From Hordeum vulgare subsp. vulgare (Eukaryota; Streptophyta; Magnoliopsida; Poales; Poaceae), in the NCBI RefSeq assembly GCF_904849725.1, contig NC_058523.1:206425689-206489688 (forward strand): DNA of 64,000 nucleotides, written 5' to 3'. Positions within the stretch are counted from its first letter, which is position 1. Each line of letters begins with the position of its first letter. This document shows, piece after piece, positions 11,985 to 23,005 of this stretch. The notes beneath the pieces are model-generated. The model was not told the origin of the DNA. It was given only the letters and a program-made list of their open reading frames with translations, and did not search any database. A program made the translations under genes and the position numbers.

Positions 11985-12790
11985 ATGGGTACCATCTCCA
12001 AAACTAATTGGTTACCATCAGAAACCACTGCCACCGTCCTTGAAGACTTTGTAAAGGTGGGAACTCTAGCACCACCAGAAGCCATCGGTTGGCAACCCTC
12101 CTTTGGAGAGCGACGTCCACAACCCGCCGGTGCGGAAGTTATGGTCTTTATTGACCACATCGAGTCGGGATTCTCACCACCCGGCTCAAAATTCTTCAGA
12201 GACGCCGACATGCAATTGGAGCCTACGTTGCTCTTGTTCAGGAAGTTCTTCTATCTGAACTGCCAAACTGAGTTCGTCGATGGCCCCTGCCTAGAACTCG
12301 GAGGGGTCAACATTCAGAGACGACGAGAATGCGGGTTCCCAGCTGCTGCTCAGCCCAGTCACCCAAAGGTTGGGGGAACAGTTGGTTTTATTGCCGCAAC
12401 ACTTCTCCAACCAATGAGAACCACCTACGAGTCTTCTGGCAGAAGCGTCTGCCTATGGATTTTAAGCTACCCGAGAAGCTGACTGATGAGGAAGAGGTCC
12501 CAATCGCCCACATTTTTACAAAGGTTAGGGCCTTGATTGCCAACAGCCTTACCGGCGCCGATTTGATCCGCTGCTGGGTAGACTGGCGGATAATGCCTTT
12601 GATCCGCTAGGGTGGCTTAATGTGCGAATACAATAGCGACTTAAACCATCCGGAGTGCTTCTCCAACATCACGCTTGACAAGGAAGATATTGACAATATT
12701 GTGAATAAACTATGTAGCGAACAACTTAAGACTTGCTCCAAGATTGGTTTAAAGCCGTTCTGCCTCTCCAACCCGGCTCCACAGCTGAAA
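11985..12790 (+). pseudogene. antisense accessory gene, Transposase_28 'putative gypsy-type transposon' domain
   Basis: From the ATG at 11985 the frame reads MGTISKTNWLPSE and continues with FSPPGSKFFRD, FFYLNCQTEFVDGP and LELGGVNIQRRRE. These motifs are typical of the plant 'putative gypsy type transposon' family (Pfam Transposase_28). Near 12365 the frame shifts by one; the family continues in another frame with GWGNSWFYCRNTSP and LTGADLIRCWVDWRI. A TAG follows at 12608, then MCEYNSDLNHPECF and KTCSKIGLKPFC, ending at a TAA near 12788. The family is carried by gypsy elements and has no established catalytic role despite its name. It is transcribed against the element's pol. The frameshift and stop make this copy non-functional. 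Confidence 0.75.
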
Positions 12791-12859
12791 TAATTCAACT
12801 CGCCTGTCTTTTTTTTAATAATTGTTAGCTTTTTTCTGACGCGGTTTCCAATTATCTTA

Positions 12860-14000
12860 ACCAGAAGAACTAGCCTTTCTGGAAACGGAGACCGAAAACC
12901 GCCTTCAAGAAGGTGCCGACAAAAACCGCCCCACAGAAGAAAACCAAGGGCAAAGCTGCCACAGTAGAGTCATACGTTGTGGGCGAGTCTCGGGCCACAG
13001 AAGAACTTTTAGAGGTAAATACTTTTGTACTTCTTCTTATTCCAACACAATCCGTACTTAAACGTTGCTGTTTTTATTTATAGGGTGATGACATGGAGAG
13101 CCAAGATGAAGACATCGAGGTAATTTCCCTTTCTTCCGACTCAGATTCTTCTTATCCCAAGCCGGCAACGCGAGCTTGTAGAAAAGTCCCCCTGTCTCAC
13201 CCAGATGCTCATCAGGATCCCGATGTCCTTTTGAAGAAGGCGGGTTATACACCAAAACGTCACACTCGAAGCCATTCTGGGGATCTCTTGTCTGGCTTGC
13301 CCGAGAAAATGGCCGGTCGCAAGCGACACAGCGAGGTATGTTTTACATTAAATGTCCTTCTTTCCTGTGCAGCCGACTCTCATGACCTACTCAATCCTTT
13401 GAATCTTATGTCTAACAGGTTTCACCTCCTTCATCTGGCAACTCAGCTGCTTCGGCTCTTCCTCCATTAATCTGCCTCCACAGGTGAGTCCTTTTGCCAA
13501 TATGTTCTTTGGGCGTCAGTCTTTCAATTTTAACGTCATCACTATCCTTGTAGGGCTCAAGCCAAAAAGAGAAAAACTAGAGAGTCATCATCGAATCCTA
13601 AGGCGGTTGAGAAGGTGGGAGTAAGCACTTCCATTCCACAAGCTGGTTGAAACTCACGCCGAAGATCCTGTGATCTCCCTGATATTGAAGATGAGCTACC
13701 GAGCCTCCAGAAAGAAACTGTTGAGAATCTCAACCCACCAAGCCCTCAAAAAGAGGTTGAAGACATGAGAGCTGATCGAGATCAAGTATTCATTATAGGA
13801 ATAGGCTATTCTGAACCTGCATCCGCAGTTTTGACCAAGCATACGCCCAAGGGTACCCCAATCCTTAAAGAGAAAGGCATGACGAAATTGAAGCTTCACA
13901 GTATTGAGAATCTAGATTTTGACATGGAAAAAAGGCTGGTCAACATGATGAAGAACAAACATGAGGTATGATACCCGTTATCCTCCTTCACACGTACTCC
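12860..14000 (+). pseudogene. middle exons of the antisense accessory gene
   Basis: Short open stretches separated by intron-like sequence continue the same gene. A basic Lys/Pro-rich segment lies at about 12870-13016, ending at GAG|GTAAAT. An acidic Asp/Ser segment lies at 13093-13335 (MESQDEDIEVISLSSDSDSS) with a donor-like GAG|GTATGT. Further charged segments extend to about 13970. Composition resembles the low-complexity linker that usually follows the Transposase_28 domain. Exact exon borders cannot be fixed by eye. Confidence 0.5.
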
Positions 14001-14057
14001 CATTAGCCCTCCAAAAGGCGAGTCATCTTTATAATGATGAGTTAGAGTTTTGTGCCA

Positions 14058-14360
14058 AGTCTTGTAAACAGCTTCAACCTGTAGGCCCCAAGGGCCGGGT
14101 CCTCTTCTTCAAGATGAGTCAGGTCTTTAGTTTACATTGGAGAGAGCTTCAACCCGTAGCCGCCAAGGGTCGGGTCATCTTTTTCAAGATGAGCCGGGTC
14201 TGTAGCTTAAATTGAAGAGAGCTTCAACTTGTAGCCCCCAAGGGTCGGGTCATCTTTTTGAAGATGAGTCGGGTCTGTAGCTTAAATTGAAGAAAGCTTC
14301 AACCTGTAGCGCCCAAGGGTCGTGTCATCTTTTTTGAAGATGAGTCGGGTCTTGCTTTAA
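14058..14360 (+). repeat. four tandem copies of a roughly 74-bp unit
   Basis: Each unit carries AGCTTCAACCTGTAG, then CCAAGGG(T/C)CGGGTC, then TTCAAGATGAG and TTTAAATTG-like spacing. Copies start near 14068, 14138, 14219 and 14292 and are mildly diverged. They lie in an intron-like part of the antisense gene. Confidence 0.8.
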
Positions 14361-14564
14361 GGTATTACCAGGGAAAAATTGGATCATACATTAGCCCCCA
14401 AGTGTCAGGGATATTGCATGCAGTGTGCATGAAACTTGTCATAAACATGTGGATTATTGTAGGAATCGTTGATCCACGCCGACTCAACCGTGTACGGCTT
14501 GAAGCAAAGCTTAGCACAAAAACAAGATGCCCGAGCTGAGTCTGAAGAAAAACTATGACTTGCA

Positions 14565-15437
14565 TTGGTTGATATGGAGAAAATGAAGGCGGATCATAAA
14601 GAATTTGAAGAAAAAGCCAAGGCCGAGGGAGCTGCCTTGCTGAAAAGGGCCGAACAAGCCGAAGAACAAATGAAAGTCGCTGTGCAGGAACTGACTAGGC
14701 TGAAACTTCATATGTTCAAGATGGCTACTGCTGTGTTTGGTAAACTTCCGCCGTTGTCCTTATTTGTAAAGTGATGTGTTCAAACACATCGGCGACTTAT
14801 GACTGTCTATCCTTGCTGGAGGTCCTCGATCCGCCAATCTTCATGATGATTGTGTATTGAAGCTAAAGTCAATATACACTTTAACAGAGCAACTGTATGC
14901 CGGCGGCGTGATGAATATTAAAGCCGTCATGAGCCCGTGAATACAATCAAGTATACGTTGGGGTGCTTGTCCACAATGCCAAAGAAAATTGAAGAATTGA
15001 AATGATCAGCCGTCCGGTAAGGAGTACTGACCACCATGAGCCGATGCTTGGCTTACGTTCTAGAGCTTAAGACGGAGGAGATAACTGGCAGCTTTCTAGA
15101 GTATAAAGACGATGAGTCAGAATTCACTCAAGAGGATTATCATTGATGTGTGAAGGAATCTGGCCTATCGGCAACTCAACTGGCAGCCAATCTTGATTTA
15201 GCTATGTATCAGGCGGCTTATGATGAGAACAACAAACGTGTCACTCCTCCTTCTTTTGAAATCATAGTTTTGACTCCTGAGTGCAGTAAGCACTTTTTTT
15301 ACTCTGATGCTGACCCGTCCACCATATTGACCAATGAGGCTGAGTTCCACACCTTAATCAATTGCAATTGGACAATGGGTGACTTACAGATTCACGACAG
15401 CGAAGGCTCGACGCAGGATAACCCGGAGGCGGCTTGA
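14565..15437 (+). pseudogene. coiled-coil and C-terminal exons of the antisense accessory gene
   Basis: The stretch 14565-14774 encodes an Ala/Glu/Lys-rich helix (MKADHKEFEEKAKAEG, then KRAEQAEEQMKVAVQEL), a probable coiled coil. The stretch 15150-15437 encodes a C-terminal segment with LAANLDLAMYQAAYDENNK and ends with a natural stop. Between them, 14780-15149 holds further decayed exon and intron sequence with stops. This fits the usual order for the family: conserved head, charged linker, coiled coil, short conserved tail. The 500 bases between 15438 and the integrase end show nothing recognisable. Confidence 0.5.
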
Positions 15438-15931
15438 ACGAGGTGTTACTTGAAGAATGCCCAGGGAGAACGACCCAGAAGATCCAATTCCGGGTCGTGT
15501 AAAATTTGGTGGCCTTCTGAGCTATGTAATAGGTTAGAGATGAAAACAGTGTGGTTTTGCACCGTACCTTTATTGACTCTGAAGACTCACTCCTTTGAGA
15601 ATATGAGACGCCTTACTAGGTTTTTTGATGTGTCTTCATCAAAATAATTGTGCTTCATGTGATCACTTTCATGTTTGAACTGTGCAAAGTGGAATCTTTG
15701 GTCCTCTTTGGCTTAGCAATATCTAGTTTTGAAATAAGTGCAGCATGGCAACTTATGCTCTTTGATACTAATAGCGTCCATGCTTGGACGGCTTGTGAAA
15801 CAATAAAGACTCATGCTTTCAAGAAGCTGAAATGGCAGAGACCCCGAATTTCATGGGTGTCGACTTTATTGCTATATATATAAAAGGAGTACAGGAACTA
15901 AACTATGTACAGTGAGAAGGAGCCAATGGCT

Positions 15932-16980
15932 CTAAGTACAGTAAGGCCGCAAGTGGGGTATGTTCCACGGCCGGGTTGTTTCTACCTTTGTCGTTTGCCT
16001 ATCTGGACAAAGGTCCACCAGGTAGTAAAAATGATTATGAAGACTTCTGTTGATGACAAAAGGTCCTTCCCATTGAGGTGATAACTTGTGCATACCAGTA
16101 TGATCTTGAGTCACTCGAAGCACTAAGTCGCCTTCCTGAAAGACCCGGATTCGGACTCTGTGGTTATGATAGTGTCGTGGGTCTTGCTGGTAAATCGCCG
16201 ACCGTGATGCGGCTAAGTCACGCTCCTCCTCCAAATCATCCAATGAATCTTGATGCACCAGCTCGTTGTCCTCCTCAAGATAAGTGGCGGCTCGTGGCGA
16301 GTCATGCCTAATGTCACTGGTTAAGGGCGTGTAACTAGTGGACCTGTTGGGATAGTCCTTATCCTCCAAAGTACTGAAGTAAGCTCTTCAAACCAGCAAA
16401 CCGGAGTGCGCTCCAGAGGAACCATGAGTCGGGGTTTGATCCCATTCAAGAATTCTTGATTCGCTCTTTCCGCTTGTCCATTGGATAGAGGATGTACAAC
16501 CACAGAGACATCAATCTGGATGTGCACTTTTTCTCAAAATTCTTGCATATCGCGTTTGGATAGATTAGTACCATTATCAGTGATGATACTATGAGGATAC
16601 CCGAAGCGAAAGATCAACTTCTTGAGGAACTTGACGGTCGTGTCTGCATCACAACTCCTAACTGGCTCTGCTTCAACCCACTTGGTAAATTTGTCAACCA
16701 CCACTAGTAGATGAGTCTTTTTGTTGGAAAACATTTTGAAAGGACCAACTATGTCAAGCCCCCAGACTGCAAAAGGCCATGTAATTGGGTTCATCCGCAA
16801 CTCTTGAGTCGACACATGCATTTGCGCCGAAATTTCTGACATCCATCACACCATTGTACTATGTCCTCAGCATATGCGTGCGCCGTCAACCAATAGAATC
16901 CATGTCTAAAGGCTTTTGATACCAAAGATCGTGACCCAACGTGATGATCGCAGTAGCCAGCGTGAATCTCATTAAGGATC
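15932..16980 (-). pseudogene. Tat element integrase (broken)
   Basis: Reading leftward on the minus strand: an eroded zinc-binding region (about 16980-16850); the core with AVWGLDIVGPF near 16770 (first catalytic Asp), YPHSIITDNGTN near 16570 (second Asp) and SNGQAERANQ near 16480 (Glu); then a C-terminal part with FQEGDLVLRVTQ and LSPQWEGPFVI near 16100-16000. Small frame changes near 16530 and 16370 break it into pieces. In an intact element this enzyme joins the cDNA to host DNA. Confidence 0.88.
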
Positions 16981-17280
16981 GCACGCCCCTCTTCGGGATA
17001 GACCCATCTTTGAAAAATTCTACAAGTGCTTCACTTGTGCAAGTCGCCCTTATGTATGATCATGGACTTGCATCGTCGGATAATTTGGCGAGCCAGCAAC
17101 TCCTCAGCGGGTAACTCGCCCCCGTGCCAAATAAGCCATGTAAGGGATCGCCCAATCCAGTGTGGCACGAAGAGCCACCACGAGTTGAGATTCTGGGTCA
17201 GGAACCGCTATATCATCCTTAGAGGGCAACTTCACCGACGGTTATGCAAGATATCCAGATATACATTGGGAGGAACCGGC

Positions 17281-17650
17281 TTACATTATGACCCGAGTCG
17301 CAAAAGAGCGGCAACCGCCTCGTTGAGACAGCGGTCAATATGATCAACTTGATAAGAATTGTAGTGACACGCCACATCTGATACGGCACGCCTGTAAGCC
17401 GCCATCAACGGATCCCTAGAATCCCTCGTCCTGTAAACTTGCTGCGCCACCACATCCGAGTCGCCCAGCCATCTAACTCAGATGAGGTTCATCTCTTTGG
17501 CAATCCTAAGCCCATGGAGCAAAGCCTCGTACTCCGCTGCATTGTTAGTACATGGAAACATGAGCCGTAGGACATAACAAAACTTGTCACCATGCGCGGA
17601 GTTCAGTACCAGGCCAGCCCCCGAGCCTTCGAGCTGCCTGGACCCGTCAA
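17281..17650 (-). pseudogene. second RNase H domain of the Tat element
   Basis: The minus strand between pol RNase H and integrase encodes a second RNase H-like domain. It includes an AAEYEALLHGLRIAKEM stretch near 17540-17490, followed by a VRWLGDSDVV-type strand. One in-frame stop is present near 17480. A second RNase H in this position marks the Tat lineage. Confidence 0.7.
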
Positions 17651-17660
17651 AGTGGATAGT

Positions 17661-19033
17661 TCAATATGTGTGATCAGGTCTATCTTCTGGAATTTTCAAC
17701 TCGGTCCAGTCGTTGATGAAATCAACTAAGTCCTGAGACTTGATGGCCGTGCGGGGCATATACTTCACATGGTGAGGACCGAGCTCGATAGCCGACTTAG
17801 CAATCTGCCCGGTCGCTTCATGGATTTGTATGATATCGCCAAGTGGTGCGGAACTAACCATCGTGTTCGGATGCTCCTGGAAGTAGTGCTTCAGCTCCCG
17901 ACTCGCCATGAAGATCCCAAAAACCAGCTTCTCCCAGTGTGGATAACTCTGTTTGGAGAGGGTCAAGACTTCCGTGGGAAAGTATACATGCCTCTGGACT
18001 GGATACTCCTTTCCTTCTTCCTTGCGTTCGACAACCACTGTTATGCTTACTGCTTTAGAGTTAGCAGCAATATACAGCAGCATAGGCTCTTTGTCGGTGG
18101 AGGCGGCTAAAACGGGTGGCTCAGCCAATTGCTTCTTCATGGCCTCAAAGGCTTCGTTGGCCGCGTCTGTCCACACAAAACGGTATGTTTTCTTGAGCAG
18201 CTGATAAAGGGGGATGGCCTTCTGGCCTAGGCAGCTTACGAAGCGACTCAAAGCCGCAATATGACCCGCCATACGCTGGACCTGGTTGATATTAGCCGGC
18301 TTGCCAAGGGAAGTAATCGCCTTAATCTTGTCCGGGTTGGCCTCAATGCCTCGCTCTGACACCAAGAAGCCCAATAACTCCCTGCAGGGACACCGAAAAC
18401 AAACTTGGTCGGGTTAAGCTTCATCTTATACACACGCAAACTGTCAAACATCTCCTTGAGATCCTCCAGAAGTGACTCTTTCTTCTGTTATTTTACCACT
18501 ATGTCATCAACATAGGCGTGAACGTTGCGCCCGATTTGATTGCGCAGACAATTCTAGACACAACGCTGATAAGTCGCCCCTGCACTCTTGAGCCCAAATG
18601 GCATGGAGACATAGCAAAAATCACCAAAAGGAGTTATGAAGGTCGTCTTCTCTTGATCCTGCAGAGCCATCTTGATCTGTTGACAACCTGAGTATGCATC
18701 CAAAAAACAGAGCCACTCGCAACCCGTCGTAGAGTCAATGATTTTATCGATACGAGGGAGAGCACAAGGGTCCTTCGGGCAGTCCTTGTTAAGGTCGGTG
18801 TAGTCAATGCACATGTGAAAAGTGCCACTCTTCTTGAGGACCAGGACTGGATTGGCCAACCACTCTGGATGAAAAACCTCCACAATGAACCGAGCAGCCA
18901 AGAGGCAGGCTACCTCTTCCACGATTGCCTTATGCCTCTCCTCGTTGAAACGACGGAGGTACTGCCGAACCGGTTTCATCTTGGTATCTCTATTAAGGTG
19001 GTGTTGAGCGAACTCTCTCGGTACACCTGGCAT
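17661..19033 (-). pseudogene. Tat element reverse transcriptase and RNase H
   Basis: RT motifs on the minus strand are FIVEVFHPEWLANPVLVLKK (about 18880), MCIDYTDLNKDCPKD (about 18800), FLDAYSGCQQIKM (about 18690), MPFGLKSAGATYQ (about 18590) and the YVDD catalytic box near 18505. After a frame change near 18375 it continues with GFLVSERGIEANPDKI, the thumb/connection, and a Ty3-type RNase H (FVWTDAANEAFEAMK) to 17661. The YVDD strand is followed by a stop near 18495. The protein would copy element RNA to DNA; here it is split into at least two frames. Confidence 0.9.
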
Positions 19034-19327
19034 GTCAGAAGGTTTCCATGCAAAAATGTCCTGGTTCTCACGGATGAATTCGATTAGAGCGCTTTCCTAT
19101 TTGGGATCCAGACCCGTCCCAATAGTGAATTTCTTGGAAGAGTCGCTAGGCGTGAAATCAACCTCCTTGGTGTCATCTGTAGGTTTAAACATAAAGGGCG
19201 GCTCTGAATCGATGGTGGGCTTCTTGAGTGGAGTCATGTCCGCCGGGTCGACATGGGCCTGATGAAACTTGAGGTCCTCAGCAGCGCAATTCGACTCAGC
19301 ATAAGCAGCATCTCCTTCTTCGCACTC

Positions 19328-19606
19328 CTAAGCTATCTTCCGATATCCACTTATCGTGATGGTTCCTCTAGGGCCCGGCATCTTGAGCTTAAGGTAGACA
19401 TAACACGGTCGGGCCATGAAGCGGGCGTAAGTGGGCCGACCAAAATGCGCATGATAAGGGTTCTTGATCTTGACCACCTCGAACGTGAGAGACTCGCTCC
19501 GATAGTTAGGTTCGGTGCCAAAAGCCACATTGAGTTTAATCCGCCCAACAGGATATGCCGACTTACCCGGGACGATACCGTGGAAGACCGTGGAGGAAGG
19601 CATCAA
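19328..19606 (-). pseudogene. Tat element protease-like / Pol N-terminal domain
   Basis: The minus strand encodes STVFHGIVPG, YPVGRIKLNVAFG and YHAHFGRPTYARFM, the segment that in Tat and related gypsy elements links the aspartic protease to RT. The catalytic Asp region further upstream (19610-19900) is decayed. Between 19034 and 19327 lies linker sequence with stops. Confidence 0.7.
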
Positions 19607-20051
19607 GTGCCTTCGGAGAAGTTCATTCTCCGGAAAGGGTCATAGTATAAGATGTTGATGGTACTTCCACTATCCATGATGACTTTGGAGAGGGTATAGC
19701 CCCCAACCTGTGGTGCCACAACCAATGCCAGGTCACCAGGGTTATCGACCCGGGGTGGGTGGTCCTCCCTACTCCAATAACAGGCTGCTCAGACCAGTTG
19801 AGATACCTAGGGAGCGCCGGCTCAGCCATGCTGAGGGTCCTCTGCTGAACCTTCTTATCCCTTTTGCAAGCATTGGTGGTAAACACGTGATACTGCCCGC
19901 TATTCAACTGCTTAGGATTATTTTGGAAGCAACTATTGCTGTTCTACTATTGAGAGCCGCCAGGGTCATGTTGCTGGTCAAAGCCGCCCTGAGCATTGTA
20001 TTGCTGGCTATCCTAGACCGCATATTGCCCGGTGTTGGAGTGTGAACTGCC

Positions 20052-22108
20052 CTATGGACCAGGGTTGGGAAAACCTCCAAACGGATTCTCATTTGAGTCG
20101 CCCGATCCAAATTGGTTCGGGTGTCCACCACTACTCCCTGATTGGTTGTTCTTGAGTGCCCCAACATGAAACTCCTGCATACAATAGCAGTTTTCCCAAG
20201 AATGAGTGGTCGGACCCTCCATTGTGGTATGTTGTGAACACGGGCCCTTGAGCATCTCCTGGTAGTTACATGGCCTTTTCCCACTGAAGCCCCACTTCTT
20301 CTGACGCTGATTCCCGGTCCCGGTATTAGTATTGGCGATGAAATCAGTGAAACCTTCCTGTTGCCTTTTCTTCCCTTGGCTCGCTGGGTTGTAGTTGTTT
20401 CGTCCCTCAGCCTGAGATTGGCCTCTGGATGATTCCTCATTTCTGGCGTTGTTGATTTTATCATTGTCCTCCCTGGGAACTTTGGTAACGTTTGACTCGG
20501 CGTATCTAGTTAGGGTGTCCATCAACTCGCCCATATCCTGCACCTTCCACTTGAGTCACCCAAGCTTCAACACCAAGGGCTGGTAGTGATAGTTTTTCTC
20601 CAAGATCAGGATGGCCTGAGCCGCCGTGATCCCATCCGATGAACGGATTACCTGTGCAACCAGCCGTGTCCTATCATGGGCTGACTCATCTGGACGTTGG
20701 ATATAGTGTTGTACGTCGACAATAGTCATCGAACGCTTCCAGGTTCCTCTGAAGTTCTTGACATAACATTCCTTGAACACGGCCTCGGTGTTGATGTAGT
20801 TGGGCAGAAAATTCTTCAGCCAAGTGCGTGCCATCCCTTTGAGCATCATTGTAAAGTACTTGGCACACACCGCATCCCTAACATCGAGCATGTCCATCGC
20901 AAGTTCGTAACTCTCAACCCACGCTCCTGGCTCAAAGTCTAGTGTGTAGTTCGGAACCTTGCGCGGACCCTTAAAGTCCTTGGGCATACGCTCATTGCGG
21001 AGGGTGGGTTGACAAACAGGGTATCCCTATGTTCATGCCTCGTGACTCGCCGTGCGCGAGGGAAGGCAGTGCATAAGCCTGATAGCCTTGACCCGCCGTG
21101 GCTGCCGCCTCCGCTAGACAGGCGGCTCGTGTTGCATCCACAAGTCCCTGGGCATGTGTGTCTGGCAGACCAGGCGGGTTGGTATGCGGATGTCGACGTC
21201 GTTCACTGCTAGACACTGCGTGCGGGTCGTCATGGCGACTCCTGGTATGACTTGCATGAGGTGTAGAGTGCAGCCGATCACGGCTATACGAGTACTGCGT
21301 TTGTTGGACCACCGCCGTTTTCAACATCTTGATGGCGTTCCTTGCGTCCACCTCAGCCAGAGAGTTTCCATGGATGGGAAGAGACTCTAGGTTGCGGGTT
21401 CCAGCCAACACATTGTAGATGGGGTTAGGAAAGTGACCCCGCGGCGTCTTGAAGCGTGGCTGTTGGGCCGGCGTCGGTTGAGGCACCTGTGGATTGGGCG
21501 GCGGCCGAGCTGGCTCAACCTGCTGATTAACCTGTCGTGGTAGGTTAGGTTCCCCCAGGGGTATGTGGGTTGTCGAAGAGTCGGACAGGGTTCAGATTAG
21601 CCGAAAAACAATTATGATGCCTCCTTTTGTGAACCACATCCGAAGTGTGTTGTTGGCGTTCAAGCCTCCATCCCTGGACCCTTAGCCACTCTATCTCTGC
21701 AGCAATCTGGGACTGTTGGTTCGCCATCCGGGTGGCCTCGACTTTGATCTCGCGCTGGATCTTCGTCATCTCCTCCCTCAGCTTTGCCAATTCGGCATTG
21801 ACCTCTTCTTGGTTCTCCGCGGTCACGGCTACCGCCGTGAGTTTAGACATCACTGACACTAGATCCACCATGGCTTGAGTCAGAGTCTTCCCTGATCCGC
21901 TGGCTTCGTTGTTGCCCGCCGCGGTCGGCTGAGTCGCCGCTGCTCTTGCCATGTAGATGGCGACATGACGATGAGGTTCTTGGAAATCCTCAGAAATCGC
22001 CGCCTCGGGCAATCCCCCAAGCGGCCCTTCGTAGAGAGGATAGATTCTATCTGTATCGCCGATGCACGATTCGTCGTCCGAGTTGACAGGGGTGTTCTCC
22101 TGGATCAC
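20052..22108 (-). pseudogene. Tat element gag (broken)
   Basis: Three minus-strand pieces in different frames make up the gag region. Piece one is an N-terminal part with a Glu/Lys-rich helix, probable coiled coil (about 22108-21545). Piece two is a linker rich in Arg, Ser and His (about 21486-20992). Piece three is the gag core with PNYTLDFEPGAWVESYELAM, WLKNFLPNYINT and the FRGTWKRSM segment (20987-20556). After a stop it continues as a Gln/Asn/Gly-rich tail with a Cys/His cluster near 20270-20180, a likely nucleocapsid knuckle. The core matches the retrotransposon gag family. Frame changes near 21500 and 20990 and a stop near 20550 inactivate it. Confidence 0.8.
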
Positions 22109-22440
22109 TGACTCATCCGGCAGGTGGACCCCGTGCGTAAAACCAACAAAAGCGTGGCGTGGTCTGACCTAACGTTTGGCGGGTTGGGCGAACCAACCCG
22201 GCTCGGCAATGTCGGTGAAGGTGTACGACTCAAGTATGGGAACCCCAAACTTGCCAATGAAGACGTGGGTCTTGCCAAAGGGGACCCTATACCAAGACTT
22301 GATTGAATCGGCGTCAGGCCCCCATTGAGAGTTGTGGATATAGTACTTCCCACGGTGGCTCTTAGTCATGAGGCCGACCGCGTAGATCCCAAACCCTGGA
22401 AGGGATCCCTTTGAGAACTCAACTCCACCGTGCGCTTTCC

Positions 22441-22457
22441 CCACGGTGGGCGCCAAC
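22441..22457 (-). other. primer-binding site of the Tat element
   Basis: On the minus strand, directly after the LTR end CAACGACA and one spacer base, the sequence reads TGGCGCCCACCGTGGGG, a tRNA 3'-end complement of the kind used by plant gypsy elements. Confidence 0.75.
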
Positions 22458-22458
22458 T

Positions 22459-23005
22459 GTCGTTGTTTTTTCACGACAGATGTCCTCGTGAAAGTACTTA
22501 GAGATGGAGCAATTGCACATTGGTGGCGACTCAAAGGGGTTAAGTGGAAGCAAGATGGGTTTACCCAGGTTCGGCCCCTCCGATGGAGGTAAAATCCTAT
22601 GTCCCGCTTTGTGTATATTGATGGTGGAATCGATTACAAGGGGGCGTAACTCGCGTGACCTAGCTCTCGATGGATTGTAACTTAAATCTTTCTACCCTAG
22701 AGACTCGCATTTATATACAGGTCGAGGTCTTAGGTTTACAAGAGTCCAGTTCACATTATAAGCCCGGATCTGACATATCTCTAAGCCACTTTGTCTCTCA
22801 AGCAAGGAAACTGCACGACGAGTCTCCCTCTTCTTGGGCCTTGAGTCACCATTTGTGCTGAAGGGCTCAGCCGACTCTTTGTTGGAGATCACCTTACGCC
22901 TCCCACACCCTGGTTCTAAGCCCATCTTGAATCATGAATGTTGAGTCGCCATGAACCTCACGTGGCCCAATAGGGCGGGTCATACAGCGGGTAATATTCG
23001 CAACA
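22459..23005 (-). repeat. 5' LTR of the Tat element (547 bp)
   Basis: In the element's orientation it starts TGTTGCGAATATTACC at 23005 and ends AACAACGACA at 22459, next to the PBS. The plus-strand flank after it is GCGCC, the expected target-site duplication; its partner at the left end is missing. Confidence 0.8.

Larger units (their letters stand above)
11061..23005 (-). mobile_element. Tat-lineage Ty3/gypsy retrotransposon with antisense accessory gene
   Basis: On the minus strand, reading from right to left: LTR (23005-22459), PBS, gag, protease, RT/RNase H, a second RNase H domain and integrase, ending near 15930. The extra RNase H between RT-RH and integrase is diagnostic of the Tat lineage. 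Left of pol, a spliced gene runs on the opposite strand (11288-15437); antisense extra ORFs downstream of pol are known in Tat elements. The 3' LTR that should lie at the left end is not recognisable, so this end was probably deleted together with some of LARD A. The left coordinate is an estimate. After 23005 the LARD A LTR resumes. Confidence 0.8.

Noticed and set aside
11928..12482. Possible host gene with introns
   Set aside because: Motifs are those of the Transposase_28 family and it lies within the Tat element between its pol and its missing LTR.
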